A DNA stretch of 64,000 nucleotides, taken from positions 1 through 64,000 of the forward strand of contig CAIZDL010000065.1 in the NCBI GenBank assembly GCA_903931735.1, in the 5' to 3' direction. The stretch's first letter is position 1. Each line of letters starts with the position of its first letter. The notes below the pieces were generated by a model. That model had not been told where the DNA came from. It was given only the letters and a program-made list of their open reading frames with translations, and did not search any database. Source of the DNA: an uncultured Rhodospirillales bacterium. Its GTDB lineage: Bacteria; Pseudomonadota; Alphaproteobacteria; Azospirillales; Azospirillaceae. This document shows, piece by piece, positions 8,574 to 17,910 of the stretch. Position numbers and translations under genes: made by a program.

Positions 8574-10361
8574 TCACTCTTTTGCGAGCAGCCCGCGCAG
8601 GCGATCGATCAGCGAACGGAATGGGTGGGCCGGCGCGTTTTCCTCCGTCCTGATCAGCAGGCCGACTTCTGTGATCTCCAGGCCGAGCATATCGACCACG
8701 ATCAGGTCGACCGGACCGATGCGCAGCCGGTCGCCCCGGCCGGCGCTGGGGCCGATGCGCTCCTTGATCAGGCCGCCAACGGTCATACCCGGAACCGGGG
8801 TCTCGATCGGGATATCGTAGGCGCGGGCCAGACCTTCCACCGGCGTCGTCCCGCTGACGATAAAGTCTCCCTGATCGCGGTTGGCGAAGGCGGCGGGGGA
8901 TTTGTGGCGGCGGGAGAACACGCGGTCCACCGCCAGGGCTTGTTCCGGAGGCGTCAGCACCAGCACGACATCGCCGATGTGCAACCGGTCCATGTCGTGG
9001 GTCGAGATGACGGTGCCGGTCCGGATCACCGAGACCAGCCGCGCCCGCTCGGGGATTTGCAGCCGCGCGAACGGGTGATCGGCCGCCCGGCTGTGGGGCT
9101 TTACGGTATAGGCGACCAAATCCCGGTCGGTTTGCTGCACCATGTCGAATTCAAGCCGGTCGGCCGCCTCGGGCGTGGGGGCGAGGGCAACGCCGAGCCG
9201 GCGCGCCATCCAGGGGGCGGTCCAGCCCTGAAGCGACAGCGACACCAACACCACCACGAAGGCGGCGTTGAAAAAGATGTGCTGCGAGTCGATGCCCATT
9301 AACCCCGGAACCAGGGCCAAAAAAATTGGCACCGCGCCGCGCAGCCCAACCCAGGATGCAAAGAGCTGTTCGCGCCAGCTAAAATCGAAAGGCGCCAGCG
9401 CCACCACCACCGCCACCGGCCGGGCGACGAAAATCAGCACCCCCGCGATGCCCAGCGCCAGCCAGCCCTGGGCTACCAGCAAATGCGGGCTGACCAGCAG
9501 CCCCAGCAGCAAAAACATCACGATTTGGGCCAGCCACATCAGCCCATCAAAGAAGCGGCAGATCAGTGTCCGTGCCCGTACGCGCCGGTTCCCATAAACG
9601 ATGCCCGCCACGTACATGGCGAGATAGCCGCTGCCGCCCAGCAGCGCCGTGCTGCTAAAGCATAAAAGGCAAAGGGCGAGGGCCAGAATTGGATAGAGCC
9701 CGGCCGCCAGTTCCAGCCGGTTGGTCAGCACCGACAGGGCGACGCCGCCCAGCCAGCCCAAGCCTAGCCCAAGGCCCATTTGCAGGGCAAAGTCTTCCAG
9801 CACGCTCCAGCCCGGGTCGGCGTTTCCGGCCTTGATCAGGGTGACGCAGGCCATGGTGAGAAAGATGCCCATGGGATCGTTGCTGCCGGACTCGACCTCG
9901 AGGGTCGCGCGCAGCCGGTCGCGTAACGAGACGCCCTGCCGGCCGAGCATCATGAACACGGCAGGGGCATCGGTGCCGGCGACGATCGCGCCCATTAGGA
10001 AGGCTGGCAGCGGGGCGAGATGGAACAGCCAATGAGCCCCGGCGGCAACGATGGACGCCGTGATCAGCGTGCCGAGAGTGGCGAGCGACAGCGCCGGCGC
10101 CCAGGCCGAGCGGAGCGTTTGGTAAGGCGTGCGCAACCCGCCATCGAAAAGGATGATGGCCAGCGCCGCGTTTCCGATCAAAAATGACAATTCGATGTTG
10201 TTAAAAACGATGCCGCCCGGGCCTTCTTCGCCTGCAATCATGCCGAGGCCAAGGAAGGTCAGCAGCAGCGGTGCGCCGACTCGCGCCGACAAAAGCCCGG
10301 CGATGATGCTGGCGAACAACAGCAATGATCCGATCAGCAAGCCGACCAGCCCGCCGGTCAT
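8574..10361 (-). CDS. K+(Na+)/H+ antiporter, NhaP2/CvrA type
   Basis: About 595 residues. The N-terminal ~390 residues contain many hydrophobic helices typical of CPA1 cation/proton antiporters, with GLGMIAGEEGPGGIVFNN and VAGTDAPAVFMMLGRQGVSL, the latter containing the family's TDAPAV-type motif. It is followed by a TrkA-C/RCK-C-like domain (HPFARLQIPERARLVSVIRTG) and a C-terminal CorC/HlyC-like module (PGMTVGGLIKERIG). The track ORF begins 103 codons earlier, but the ATG at 10361 follows GAGGGA and starts the first membrane helix (MTGGLVGLLIGSLLLF), so I use it. Expected role: inner-membrane potassium efflux and pH or osmotic homeostasis. Transcribed divergently from the histidine kinase. 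Confidence 0.93.
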   Translation of the reverse strand: MTGGLVGLLIGSLLLFASIIAGLLSARVGAPLLLTFLGLGMIAGEEGPGGIVFNNIELSFLIGNAALAIILFDGGLRTPYQTLRSAWAPALSLATLGTLITASIVAAGAHWLFHLAPLPAFLMGAIVAGTDAPAVFMMLGRQGVSLRDRLRATLEVESGSNDPMGIFLTMACVTLIKAGNADPGWSVLEDFALQMGLGLGLGWLGGVALSVLTNRLELAAGLYPILALALCLLCFSSTALLGGSGYLAMYVAGIVYGNRRVRARTLICRFFDGLMWLAQIVMFLLLGLLVSPHLLVAQGWLALGIAGVLIFVARPVAVVVALAPFDFSWREQLFASWVGLRGAVPIFLALVPGLMGIDSQHIFFNAAFVVVLVSLSLQGWTAPWMARRLGVALAPTPEAADRLEFDMVQQTDRDLVAYTVKPHSRAADHPFARLQIPERARLVSVIRTGTVISTHDMDRLHIGDVVLVLTPPEQALAVDRVFSRRHKSPAAFANRDQGDFIVSGTTPVEGLARAYDIPIETPVPGMTVGGLIKERIGPSAGRGDRLRIGPVDLIVVDMLGLEITEVGLLIRTEENAPAHPFRSLIDRLRGLLAKE

Positions 10362-10548
10362 TTCGAGTCCCTCTTCGTTGTGGCACGAGCCGTTTTTGCG
10401 GCCGGGCGCAGTGTGGCGGTCCCCGGTCGTCGTTGGCAACCCTTTCGATACCGTACCCGAGACCTTTTGTGGCAGGCGCGTCGGGAGATGGACTTGCAGT
10501 GGAAAAACAAGGTATTGTTTCGCACTAAGGGCCGTTGGGAGGGGGCGG

Positions 10549-12117
10549 GTGGTCTTCGAAATGGCAAGGAACAACGAGGGGGTTTGGCCCGTCGTCCGGC
10601 GGGGCGGGGTTGGGTTGCGGTTGGTCGGTTCCGTGCTGTCGGTCAGTCTGTGTGTTGCCATTGCCCTCACCTCATTGCAACTCTATTGGGAATATCGGAG
10701 CGAGCTTGGCGCCATCGAGCGGTGTCTCGACGGCGCCAAGCTGCTTTTCGTCGGCGCACTTTCCGGTCCTTCTGGCGGGACGGATTTCAGCGCTGCGGCG
10801 GTGCGGCTGGGGCTTGAGGCGGTTTTGCAGCTACCCGATGTTGCGGCGGTTTCGCTGCGGCCCGAGCCGGGGGTTTTGACCCAAATCCCGCCCGGAGAGA
10901 GTTTGGCCGTGGGCCGGCATCGGGACGATGCGCCGATGGTGCGCCGATTCTCGGTGAACCAACTTGGCACCGTTACCGTGGAGGCGTCGGAGGCCGCGCT
11001 CAACGCTGCTGATCAACGTGTGTGGGGCCGGGGGGGGATTATCGCGGCTTGTCAGGTCGTTCAGACGACGTTGGTGACGCTGTTCACCCTTTTTATCGTT
11101 TATTGGCTGGTGATCCGGCATGTTGTGGCCATTGCCCGCTTTGTTGGTCGTTTCGATATTCGGGAGCCCGGTGCAACGCGGCTGGCGTTGGCGCGGGGGG
11201 ATCGGCCGTCCGGCTGCGAGGATGAGCTTGATCAGGCGGTCGGCGCCTTTAACGCGCTCCTTGGCCGGCTGGAGACGGCTTATCGCGAGCTGCATACGGT
11301 CAATATTGAGCTTGCCGCCGATAACCATGCCCGCAGGCTGGCCGAGCAGGAGATAAGCCACCTCAACGCTCAACTGGAGCATCGGGTTCGCCAGCGCACC
11401 CGTGAGCTGGAAGCGGCGAACCGAGAGTTGGCGGCTTTCGCCCATTCGGTCTCTCACGATCTCCGGGCGCCGTTGCGTCGTATCGACGGCTTTACCCGCA
11501 TCGTCGAGGAGGATTACGGGGGGCGGTTGGATAGTGCGGGGGTTGGTATTCTTGGGCGGGTGAGGGCCGCCATTCGGGATATGGGCGAAATGATCGATAG
11601 CTTTCTCAGCTTGTCGCGCTGTACCCGTCAGGAACTATTTTTCGAGTCGGTGGATATCTCAGCTATGACCGCACAGGTTGTGGCGGTGCTGCGTGAAAAG
11701 GACCCTGGGCGCGCGGTCCAAACTGTCATCCAACCAGGGCTAACTGCCCAGGGCGATCGGCGTTTGATCAAGTTAGCCCTCGAAAATTTGTTGGACAACG
11801 CCTGGAAGTACACCCGGCAGACGCCGGCCCCTTTAATCGCAATCGGTATGAGCGAGAGAAGTGGGAGTAATGGCCCCCAAGGGGTTGAGACCGAATTTTT
11901 TGTGTGCGATAATGGCGCCGGCTTCGATGTGGCTTATGCAAAGCGGCTGTTCACTCCTTTTCAGCGCTTTCATGATGCCGAAGTTTATGAAGGCTCTGGT
12001 GTTGGTCTTGCGACGGTGCAGCGAATAATCGCGCGTCATGGCGGGGGTATTCGGGCCGAGGCTGCTGTTGGAGTCGGCGCGACCTTTTATTTCACCCTCG
12101 ATTCCGGGGTTGTTTAG
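10549..12117 (+). CDS. Membrane sensor histidine kinase
   Basis: About 522 residues from a GTG start with GGGAGG six bases upstream; ATG 10561 is the alternative. There are two membrane segments (RLVGSVLSVSLCVAIALTSL and LVTLFTLFIVYWLVI) enclosing a ~110-residue periplasmic region. A cytoplasmic coiled coil (RVRQRTRELEAANRELAAF) leads into HisKA with the phosphoacceptor in SHDLRAPLRRIDGF. The HATPase_c domain follows with an N box (NLLDNAWKYTRQ), NGAGFD and GSGVGLATVQRII. No sensory ligand can be read from the periplasmic part. The stop is three bases before the next gene, a REC-PAS-GGDEF-EAL protein, which is the obvious phosphotransfer partner. Confidence 0.93.
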   Translation: MVFEMARNNEGVWPVVRRGGVGLRLVGSVLSVSLCVAIALTSLQLYWEYRSELGAIERCLDGAKLLFVGALSGPSGGTDFSAAAVRLGLEAVLQLPDVAAVSLRPEPGVLTQIPPGESLAVGRHRDDAPMVRRFSVNQLGTVTVEASEAALNAADQRVWGRGGIIAACQVVQTTLVTLFTLFIVYWLVIRHVVAIARFVGRFDIREPGATRLALARGDRPSGCEDELDQAVGAFNALLGRLETAYRELHTVNIELAADNHARRLAEQEISHLNAQLEHRVRQRTRELEAANRELAAFAHSVSHDLRAPLRRIDGFTRIVEEDYGGRLDSAGVGILGRVRAAIRDMGEMIDSFLSLSRCTRQELFFESVDISAMTAQVVAVLREKDPGRAVQTVIQPGLTAQGDRRLIKLALENLLDNAWKYTRQTPAPLIAIGMSERSGSNGPQGVETEFFVCDNGAGFDVAYAKRLFTPFQRFHDAEVYEGSGVGLATVQRIIARHGGGIRAEAAVGVGATFYFTLDSGVV

Positions 12118-12120
12118 GCT

Positions 12121-14196
12121 ATGGGCAAGCCGTTGCGTGTACTTTTGGTTGAGGATTCCGAGGACGATGCGGTGCTGCTGCTCCGCGCGCTCGCCCGCGA
12201 TGGGTATCAGCCGACCTGCACCCGTGTCGATAACGCGCCCGCGATGCGGGCGGCGTTGGCGGAGGGGGGGTGGGATATCGTTCTGAGCGATTACAACATG
12301 CCGCGCTTCAGCGCCGAGGCGGCGCTTGGCATTTTGCGTGAAACCGGGCTCGATTTGCCGTTCATCATTTTGTCCGGGGTGGTCCAGGCCGAAGATGTGG
12401 TGGCCCTGTTAAAGCGGGGCGCACACGATTTTCTCCACAAGGATTCTCTGGCGCGCCTCGTGCCGGCGGTGGAGCGGGAGTTGCGGGATTCCGAGTCTCG
12501 CCGTCAATGTGCAGCGGCCGAACAGCGGGTGAGGTTGTTGACGCTGGCGGTGGAACAGAGCCCGGTTTCGGTGGCGGTCACCGATCGCCTGGGCCGGATT
12601 TATTACACCAATCCAAAGTTTGAGGCGGTGTCGGGCTATGGGCTGGGGGAAACCAAAGGCCGGCTGTTTACCTTTCTTGCGACCGAGCCTGTCAGCGATC
12701 AAAAGTTGCGCGTCATGTGGGAGACGATCGGGGCCGGGCAGGAGTGGCGGGGCGAGTTTTGCAATCGGCGCAAGGACGGCAAAATCTTCTGGGAACATGT
12801 GACCATCGCGCCCCTCAAAGATCAGGCCGGCGTTCTCAGCCACTTTGTGGTGGTCAAGGAGGATATTACCGCCCGCCGGGATTACGAGGAGAAGCTGCTG
12901 CACCATGCCAATTACGACGAGGTGACCAATCTGCCCAACCGTGTCTTGATGCTCGACCGGTTGTATCAGAGCATTACTTTGGCGCGGCGGCAGAACCGGC
13001 AAACTGCTGTGCTTCATGTTGATCTTGACCGCTTTAAGACCGTCAACGACATTTTCGGCCATAGCGCTGGCGATGAGCTTTTGCGTGTTGCCGCCGGGCG
13101 GCTCATTGCGTGCGTTCATGAGGGCGACACCGTGGCGCGGGTGGGCAGCGACGAGTTTATGATCATCCTGCCCGGGGTGAGTTCGGGCCGCGCCGCCGAG
13201 AAAGTTGCCAACCGGGTGCTGGTGTCCTTCGATCGGCCGTTTCATATCAATGGGCAGGAGGTGTTCGTTACCGCCAGCATGGGCATTGCCCTCGCGCCCA
13301 CCGATGGCGATAACCAGCAGGTGTTGTTGCGCAACGCCGATTTGGCCATGGGGCAGGCCAAGGAGCACGGTCGCAATCAGTTTCGCTTTTTTACCGCCGG
13401 CATCAATCAGCGGGTGCATGAGCGGCTGCAAATTGAAACCGCGCTTCGGGGGGCTCTTGGCCGGGGGGAGTTGCGGCTGCATTATCAGCCGATCATCGAT
13501 TTGTGCAGCGGCAAGGTTCGGACCATCGAGGCGCTGTTGCGCTGGCAGCGCGCCGATGGCGAGTTGCTGGCGCCCGGCCAGTTCATTCCCGTGGCGGAGG
13601 ATACCGGCCTTATCGTGCCAATCGGCGAGTGGGTGCTGGCGTCGGCCTGTGCCGAGCTGCGACGGCTGGATCGCCTTGGCGGCCCGCCGTTGCGGGTGGC
13701 GGTCAATGTCTCGCCCCGTCAGATGCGCGCGGGCGATTTTGGCAGCGTCGTTGAGCGGGTGCTGGAGCAAACCGCGCTCGACCCCGCCCGTCTTGAGCTG
13801 GAGTTGACCGAAAGCGTGCTCATGGACGACACCTCGGACAGTGTGCGGACGATCCGAAAGCTCAATGGGCTGGGGGTGCGGCTGTCGATCGATGATTTCG
13901 GCACCGGCTATTCGTCGCTCAGCTACCTCCAGCGGTATCCCTTCGACACCCTCAAGATTGACCGCTCCTTCATCTCGGGGGTGGAGCGCGATGCCCATTC
14001 GACCCGGTTGGTCGAGACCATCATCGCCATGGCCCATGGCCTTGATCTCGAGGTGATCGCCGAAGGGGTGGAGACCGCCGCCCAAATGGACATGATCCGC
14101 GAACATGATTGCGACCTCGCCCAGGGCTACCACATCAGCCGCCCCGTGCCGGTCGATGCGCTGGAGGCGTTTCTTCGGACCTGGGATGGCGGATAA
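12121..14196 (+). CDS. Response regulator with PAS, GGDEF and EAL domains
   Basis: A 691-residue c-di-GMP signalling protein. REC domain at ~5-120 (LLVEDSEDDAVLLLRAL; phosphoacceptor Asp in LSDYNMPRF). PAS at ~135-255 (VSVAVTDRLGRIYYTNPKFEAVSGY). GGDEF at ~262-425, whose signature reads VARVGSDEFMIILPG, so the second Gly of GGDEF is Ser. EAL at ~435-685 with TIEALLRW, ELTESVLMDD and DDFGTGYSSLSYL, all features of active phosphodiesterases. I infer that the EAL domain is catalytic, while the cyclase is possibly impaired. Three bases downstream of the histidine kinase, so almost certainly co-transcribed. Only the HK-to-REC pairing, not the biological output, can be deduced. Confidence 0.95.
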   Translation: MGKPLRVLLVEDSEDDAVLLLRALARDGYQPTCTRVDNAPAMRAALAEGGWDIVLSDYNMPRFSAEAALGILRETGLDLPFIILSGVVQAEDVVALLKRGAHDFLHKDSLARLVPAVERELRDSESRRQCAAAEQRVRLLTLAVEQSPVSVAVTDRLGRIYYTNPKFEAVSGYGLGETKGRLFTFLATEPVSDQKLRVMWETIGAGQEWRGEFCNRRKDGKIFWEHVTIAPLKDQAGVLSHFVVVKEDITARRDYEEKLLHHANYDEVTNLPNRVLMLDRLYQSITLARRQNRQTAVLHVDLDRFKTVNDIFGHSAGDELLRVAAGRLIACVHEGDTVARVGSDEFMIILPGVSSGRAAEKVANRVLVSFDRPFHINGQEVFVTASMGIALAPTDGDNQQVLLRNADLAMGQAKEHGRNQFRFFTAGINQRVHERLQIETALRGALGRGELRLHYQPIIDLCSGKVRTIEALLRWQRADGELLAPGQFIPVAEDTGLIVPIGEWVLASACAELRRLDRLGGPPLRVAVNVSPRQMRAGDFGSVVERVLEQTALDPARLELELTESVLMDDTSDSVRTIRKLNGLGVRLSIDDFGTGYSSLSYLQRYPFDTLKIDRSFISGVERDAHSTRLVETIIAMAHGLDLEVIAEGVETAAQMDMIREHDCDLAQGYHISRPVPVDALEAFLRTWDGG

Positions 14197-14309
14197 GCTC
14201 TTTTTTGGGAGGGTGACCCGTCTTCGGCGCCGAGCAATCACCTTGTGCTGTCCTGGTGCCGCTGTGTTATAAGGACGCCGGCCCGCCCTTTTTCCTGTTT
14301 TGGTCTGCC

Positions 14310-15200
14310 ATGCCCCTTTATGTGCGTCGCTCGTTGATGATTCCGGTTGTTCGTTCGTCCCTGGTCGCCACGTTGGTGGCGGGGCCGCTGTTGGCGCTGG
14401 GGCTTTCGGCCTGTTCGTCCGATTCGAAGGACGAGCTGCCTTATGTTGAGCGGCCGGTCGAACAAATTTACGACGAAGCCGCCAAGGCGATGAACGAGAA
14501 GGATTATAAAAAGGCGGCTAAACTCTATGATGAGGTGGAGCGCCAGCACCCTTATTCGCAATGGGCGTCCCGTGCCCAAGTCATGGCGGCGTTTGCCAAT
14601 TATCAGAACTTAAAGTTCGACGATGCCATTTTGGCGCTCGATCGCTATATTCAGCTTCATCCGGGTAGCGACCAAACGGCCTATGCGTATTACCTCAAGG
14701 GCCTTTGCTATTACGAGCAGATCACCGATGTTGGTCGGGATCAAAAAATCACCAACCTCGCTCTCGAGAGCTTGAAGGAAGTGGTGCGCCGCTTTCCCGA
14801 GAGCGAATATGCCCGCGATGCCAAACTCAAGATCGATCTCACAGTTGACCATTTGGCCGGCAAGGAAATGGAGATCGGCCGCTTTTATCTGAATGAGCAA
14901 AATTACATGGCGGCGGTCGGCCGCTTCCGTAAAGTGGTCGAAGATTTTCAGACCACCAGCCATACGCCCGAGGCGCTTCATCGGTTGGTCGAGGCTTATC
15001 TTTCGGTGGGGCTGGTCAGGGAGGCCGGGCAGGCCGGGGCGGTGCTGTGGCATAATTTCCCGGGCAGCTCTTGGTACGAGGACAGCTTTGCCCTGCTGAC
15101 CAAAGCCGGCATTCAGCCGGTGCGGGTCGAAGGCGGCGATGCGGTGGCGCCGGATGGTGGGCGCTCCTGGTTTGGGCGGCTGTGGCACTCGGTATTCTGA
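14310..15200 (+). CDS. bamD: Outer-membrane assembly lipoprotein BamD
   Basis: About 296 residues. It has a lipoprotein signal peptide (GPLLALGLSAC) and then TPR-like helices: YDEAAKAMNEKDYKKAAKLY, EVERQHPYSQWASRAQ and GSDQTAYAYYLKGLCYYEQI. The YPYS/HPYSxWA and AYY-x-RG-like signatures are typical of BamD (ComL/YfiO), a periplasm-facing subunit of the BAM complex that inserts beta-barrel proteins. Start choice is weak: ATG 14310 and ATG 14337 both leave a good signal peptide, and no clear ribosome site separates them. recN follows 25 bases downstream, the usual alphaproteobacterial arrangement. Confidence 0.95.
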   Translation: MPLYVRRSLMIPVVRSSLVATLVAGPLLALGLSACSSDSKDELPYVERPVEQIYDEAAKAMNEKDYKKAAKLYDEVERQHPYSQWASRAQVMAAFANYQNLKFDDAILALDRYIQLHPGSDQTAYAYYLKGLCYYEQITDVGRDQKITNLALESLKEVVRRFPESEYARDAKLKIDLTVDHLAGKEMEIGRFYLNEQNYMAAVGRFRKVVEDFQTTSHTPEALHRLVEAYLSVGLVREAGQAGAVLWHNFPGSSWYEDSFALLTKAGIQPVRVEGGDAVAPDGGRSWFGRLWHSVF

Positions 15201-15225
15201 ACTCGTAACGGGGTGGCACCCGCTG

Positions 15226-16893
15226 ATGCTCGTGTCTCTGGTCATCCGCGATGTGGTCCTGATTGAACGGCTGGTCCTGGCGTTTCGGCCGGGGCTGGGC
15301 GTTTTGACCGGCGAGACCGGGGCGGGAAAATCGATTTTGCTCGATGCCTTGGGCTTGGCGCTGGGGGCGCGGGGCGATAGTGGCTTGGTCCGGCGCGGGG
15401 CCGAGCAGGCGGCGGTGACTGCCGAGTTTCAGGTGCCCGATAGCCATCCGGTCTTTGGCGTTTTACGCGATCAGGGGTTGGATAGTGCCGATACGCTCAC
15501 TTTGCGCCGGGTGATCAGCGTTGATGGCCGTTCACGCGCGTTTGTCAACGACCAGCCGATTGGGGTTGCGTTGTTGCGGCGGCTGGGCGAGGAGCTGGTC
15601 GAGGTTCACGGCCAGTTTGACAGTCACGGCCTGTTAGATCCGCGCACTCATGGCGGCGTGCTCGATGCCTATGCCGATCTGGAAACGATGGCGGCTCGGG
15701 TGGCGGCGGCGTGGCGGGCTTGGCGGCAGGTGGAGCAGGCGCGGGTTCAGGCCGCTGTCGATGCCGACCGCGCCCGCGCGGAGGAGGATTGGTTGCGGCA
15801 CGCGGTGGCGGAGCTGGATCAGTTGGAGCCGTGTCCGGGCGAGGAAAAGGGGCTGGCCGAGACCAGGGCCGTTCTGATGCACCGGGAAAAGTTGATGGAG
15901 GCGATCAACGCCGCCTATGCCGATTTGGGCGGCGAGCGCGGCGCCGAGCGGGCGGTGGCCGGGGCGCTCCGCCAGCTTGGGCGCGCTGCGGACAAGGCCG
16001 GCGGGCGGCTTGATCCGGTGATCGCGGCGCTCGATCGCGCTGGGGCTGAGCTGGCGGAGGGGGTGTCGCTGCTGCGTGGGGTTTCTGCCGATTTGGAAAT
16101 TGACGGCGGCACCCTCGATACCGTGGAGGAGCGGCTGTTCGCTCTGCGGGCGGCGGCGCGCAAGCATTCGGTGGATGTGGATGGTTTGGCCGGTCTGCGC
16201 ACCGATTTGGCCCGGCGCTTGGCGTTGATCGAAGACCAGGGCTCGGTGTTGTCCCGCTTGGCCCGCGAGGCCGGGGTTGCCCGCAGCGCTTATCTTGAAG
16301 CCGCCGAGGCGCTGAGCCGCCAGCGGCGGGACGCGGCGGGCCGGCTGGATGGGGCCTTGGCGCGGGAATTGCCACCCCTGAAGCTGGAGCGCGCCCGGTT
16401 CGTCACGTCGGCCGAGGCTTTGTTGGAGGGGGAGTGGGGCGCCGCCGGCATTGATCGGGTCAGCTTCAAAATCGCCACCAACCCTGGTGCGTCGCCGGGG
16501 CCGCTCAATAAGATCGCGTCTGGCGGCGAGCTTGCGCGCTTTATGCTTGCGCTCAAAGTTGTCCTTGCGCGCACCGGCAGCGTGCCAACCTTGATATTCG
16601 ACGAGGTGGACGCCGGAATCGGCGGCGCTGTGGCGGCGGCGGTGGGCGAACGGCTGGAGCGGCTGGGCTCTGAGGTTCAGGTGTTGGTGGTTACTCACAG
16701 CCCGCAGGTGGCGGCGCGCGGCGCGGGGCATTTCAAGGTTCGCAAATCCCACCAGGGCGATGTGGTGACCACCGATGTGGTGGAGCTGGATGGCGCTGCC
16801 AGGACGGAGGAGATCGCCCGGATGCTGTCGGGCGCGCACATCACCCCCGAGGCCCGGGCGGCGGCGGCGGCTCTCATGAACGGCCAAGCTTAA
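15226..16893 (+). CDS. recN: DNA repair protein RecN
   Basis: About 555 residues, an SMC-like ATPase of double-strand-break repair. The N-terminal Walker A is in GVLTGETGAGKSILLDALGL. Helical arms that can form a coiled coil occupy the middle (~150-380). The C-terminal ABC half has the signature KIASGGELARFMLALKVVL, Walker B TLIFDEVDAGIGGAVA and the switch His in VLVVTHSPQVAARG. The start ATG 15226 follows AACGGGGTGG and gives the family's usual MLVSLVIRDVVLIERL beginning; the longer track ORF runs into bamD. RecN is SOS-controlled in many bacteria, but I saw no convincing LexA box here. Confidence 0.97.
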   Translation: MLVSLVIRDVVLIERLVLAFRPGLGVLTGETGAGKSILLDALGLALGARGDSGLVRRGAEQAAVTAEFQVPDSHPVFGVLRDQGLDSADTLTLRRVISVDGRSRAFVNDQPIGVALLRRLGEELVEVHGQFDSHGLLDPRTHGGVLDAYADLETMAARVAAAWRAWRQVEQARVQAAVDADRARAEEDWLRHAVAELDQLEPCPGEEKGLAETRAVLMHREKLMEAINAAYADLGGERGAERAVAGALRQLGRAADKAGGRLDPVIAALDRAGAELAEGVSLLRGVSADLEIDGGTLDTVEERLFALRAAARKHSVDVDGLAGLRTDLARRLALIEDQGSVLSRLAREAGVARSAYLEAAEALSRQRRDAAGRLDGALARELPPLKLERARFVTSAEALLEGEWGAAGIDRVSFKIATNPGASPGPLNKIASGGELARFMLALKVVLARTGSVPTLIFDEVDAGIGGAVAAAVGERLERLGSEVQVLVVTHSPQVAARGAGHFKVRKSHQGDVVTTDVVELDGAARTEEIARMLSGAHITPEARAAAAALMNGQA

Positions 16894-16922
16894 GCCGGGG
16901 ATCTTATAAGCCGGGGATATTA
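16891..16922 (+). repeat. 16-bp tandem duplication at the recN / phosphatase junction
   Basis: TAAGCCGGGGATCTTA is followed immediately by TAAGCCGGGGATATTA, differing at one base. The first copy supplies the recN stop codon and the second places a GGGGAT-type ribosome site in front of the next ATG. Confidence 0.75.
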
Positions 16923-17734
16923 TGGGGATATCCCTCTCAACTCATGCCGGAACCAGCCCTTTGAAAGAGTTCGCAGGTCAACTCGCGGTGGTGGCCCAAT
17001 CGGCGGGCGCGGCGATCCTCGCCCTCAATGGGCGGGCGCTGGACGCCCAATTGAAGGAGCCCGGCCAGTTGGTGACGCTGGCCGACCGGCTTTCCCACGA
17101 GATTATTGGCGCCGAGCTGGGCCGCCGCTTTCCCGGTGTCCCCCAAATTTTGGAGGAGCAGGAGAACCCGGAGGCGTTGCCCGAGCGCTATCTTACCGCC
17201 GACGAGCTGGACGGCACCGCCATTTACGCCGCCGGTTTTCCCGACTGGGGGGTGACGCTGGCCCTGATTGAGGAGGGCGTGCCGGTGGCGGGGGTGATGC
17301 ACCAACCCGCCCTGGCCACCACGGTTATGGCGTGGCGCGGCGGCGGCACTTGGCTCAATGGCGAGCGGGTGTGGCTGTCGCCCGATGTGGCCTTGCCGAC
17401 CTCGATCGCGATGCTCGAAATGAACCGCTTTCTCACGATCCCCCATGCAGCATGGGTCGGCCGGGTTGCGCATCAGGCCTTGGCCGGGGTGACGCAGGCG
17501 ACGGCGGTGGGCAATACCCTATCGATGTTGCGCGGGCGGGCTTGCGTCTATCTCAATTGCCGGGGCGCCAAGGTGTGGGATTTTGCCGCAGCGGCGCTGG
17601 CCGTGGCCGAGGCGGGCGGGGTGGTGGTGGCCGAGCATGGCGGCGCCATTGATTGGCGGCGCCTGCCGGTCGGCGCTCTTTTGGCGGCAAACCGCCGGGT
17701 TGCCGACGAGGTTTTGGCCCTCGGAGGTTTTTAG
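16922..17734 (+). CDS. Inositol-monophosphatase-family phosphatase
   Basis: A 270-residue protein of the FIG/IMPase superfamily of Mg2+-dependent phosphomonoesterases. The metal/phosphate motif appears as TADELDGTAIYAAGFPDWGV, in place of the usual WxxDPxDGT. The acidic motif I is LEEQENPE. The C-terminal GAKVWDFAAAALAVAEAGG is the WDxAAx motif that holds the third metal. The Asp-Pro of motif 2 is replaced by Glu-Leu, so it is a divergent member. Substrate is not predictable: myo-inositol phosphate, PAP or a sugar bisphosphate are all possible. Start ATG 16922 is preceded by the duplicated GGGGAT sequence, 28 bases after recN. Confidence 0.8.
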   Translation: MGISLSTHAGTSPLKEFAGQLAVVAQSAGAAILALNGRALDAQLKEPGQLVTLADRLSHEIIGAELGRRFPGVPQILEEQENPEALPERYLTADELDGTAIYAAGFPDWGVTLALIEEGVPVAGVMHQPALATTVMAWRGGGTWLNGERVWLSPDVALPTSIAMLEMNRFLTIPHAAWVGRVAHQALAGVTQATAVGNTLSMLRGRACVYLNCRGAKVWDFAAAALAVAEAGGVVVAEHGGAIDWRRLPVGALLAANRRVADEVLALGGF

Positions 17735-17910
17735 CGAGCGGCCCCCTGGCGCGTCTTTCGGGCAACGGCGGCTTGCGGCAAATGGGGCAATTTTTTGTGT
17801 GCGATGCACATGGCTATTTTCAGGGTTGAGCATTTGATCCATAGTGCGCCCGGACGAGCAGCGCGGCTGGACCCTTGTAGCGAGGGACGGGCGCGAGATA
17901 CCGAAAGACG

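Noticed and set aside
12409-14241. 610-codon minus-strand ORF under the GGDEF-EAL gene
   Set aside because: Same explanation: GC-rich antisense frame, rich in His/Pro/Gln, with no domain. The plus-strand gene has clear REC, PAS, GGDEF and EAL motifs.
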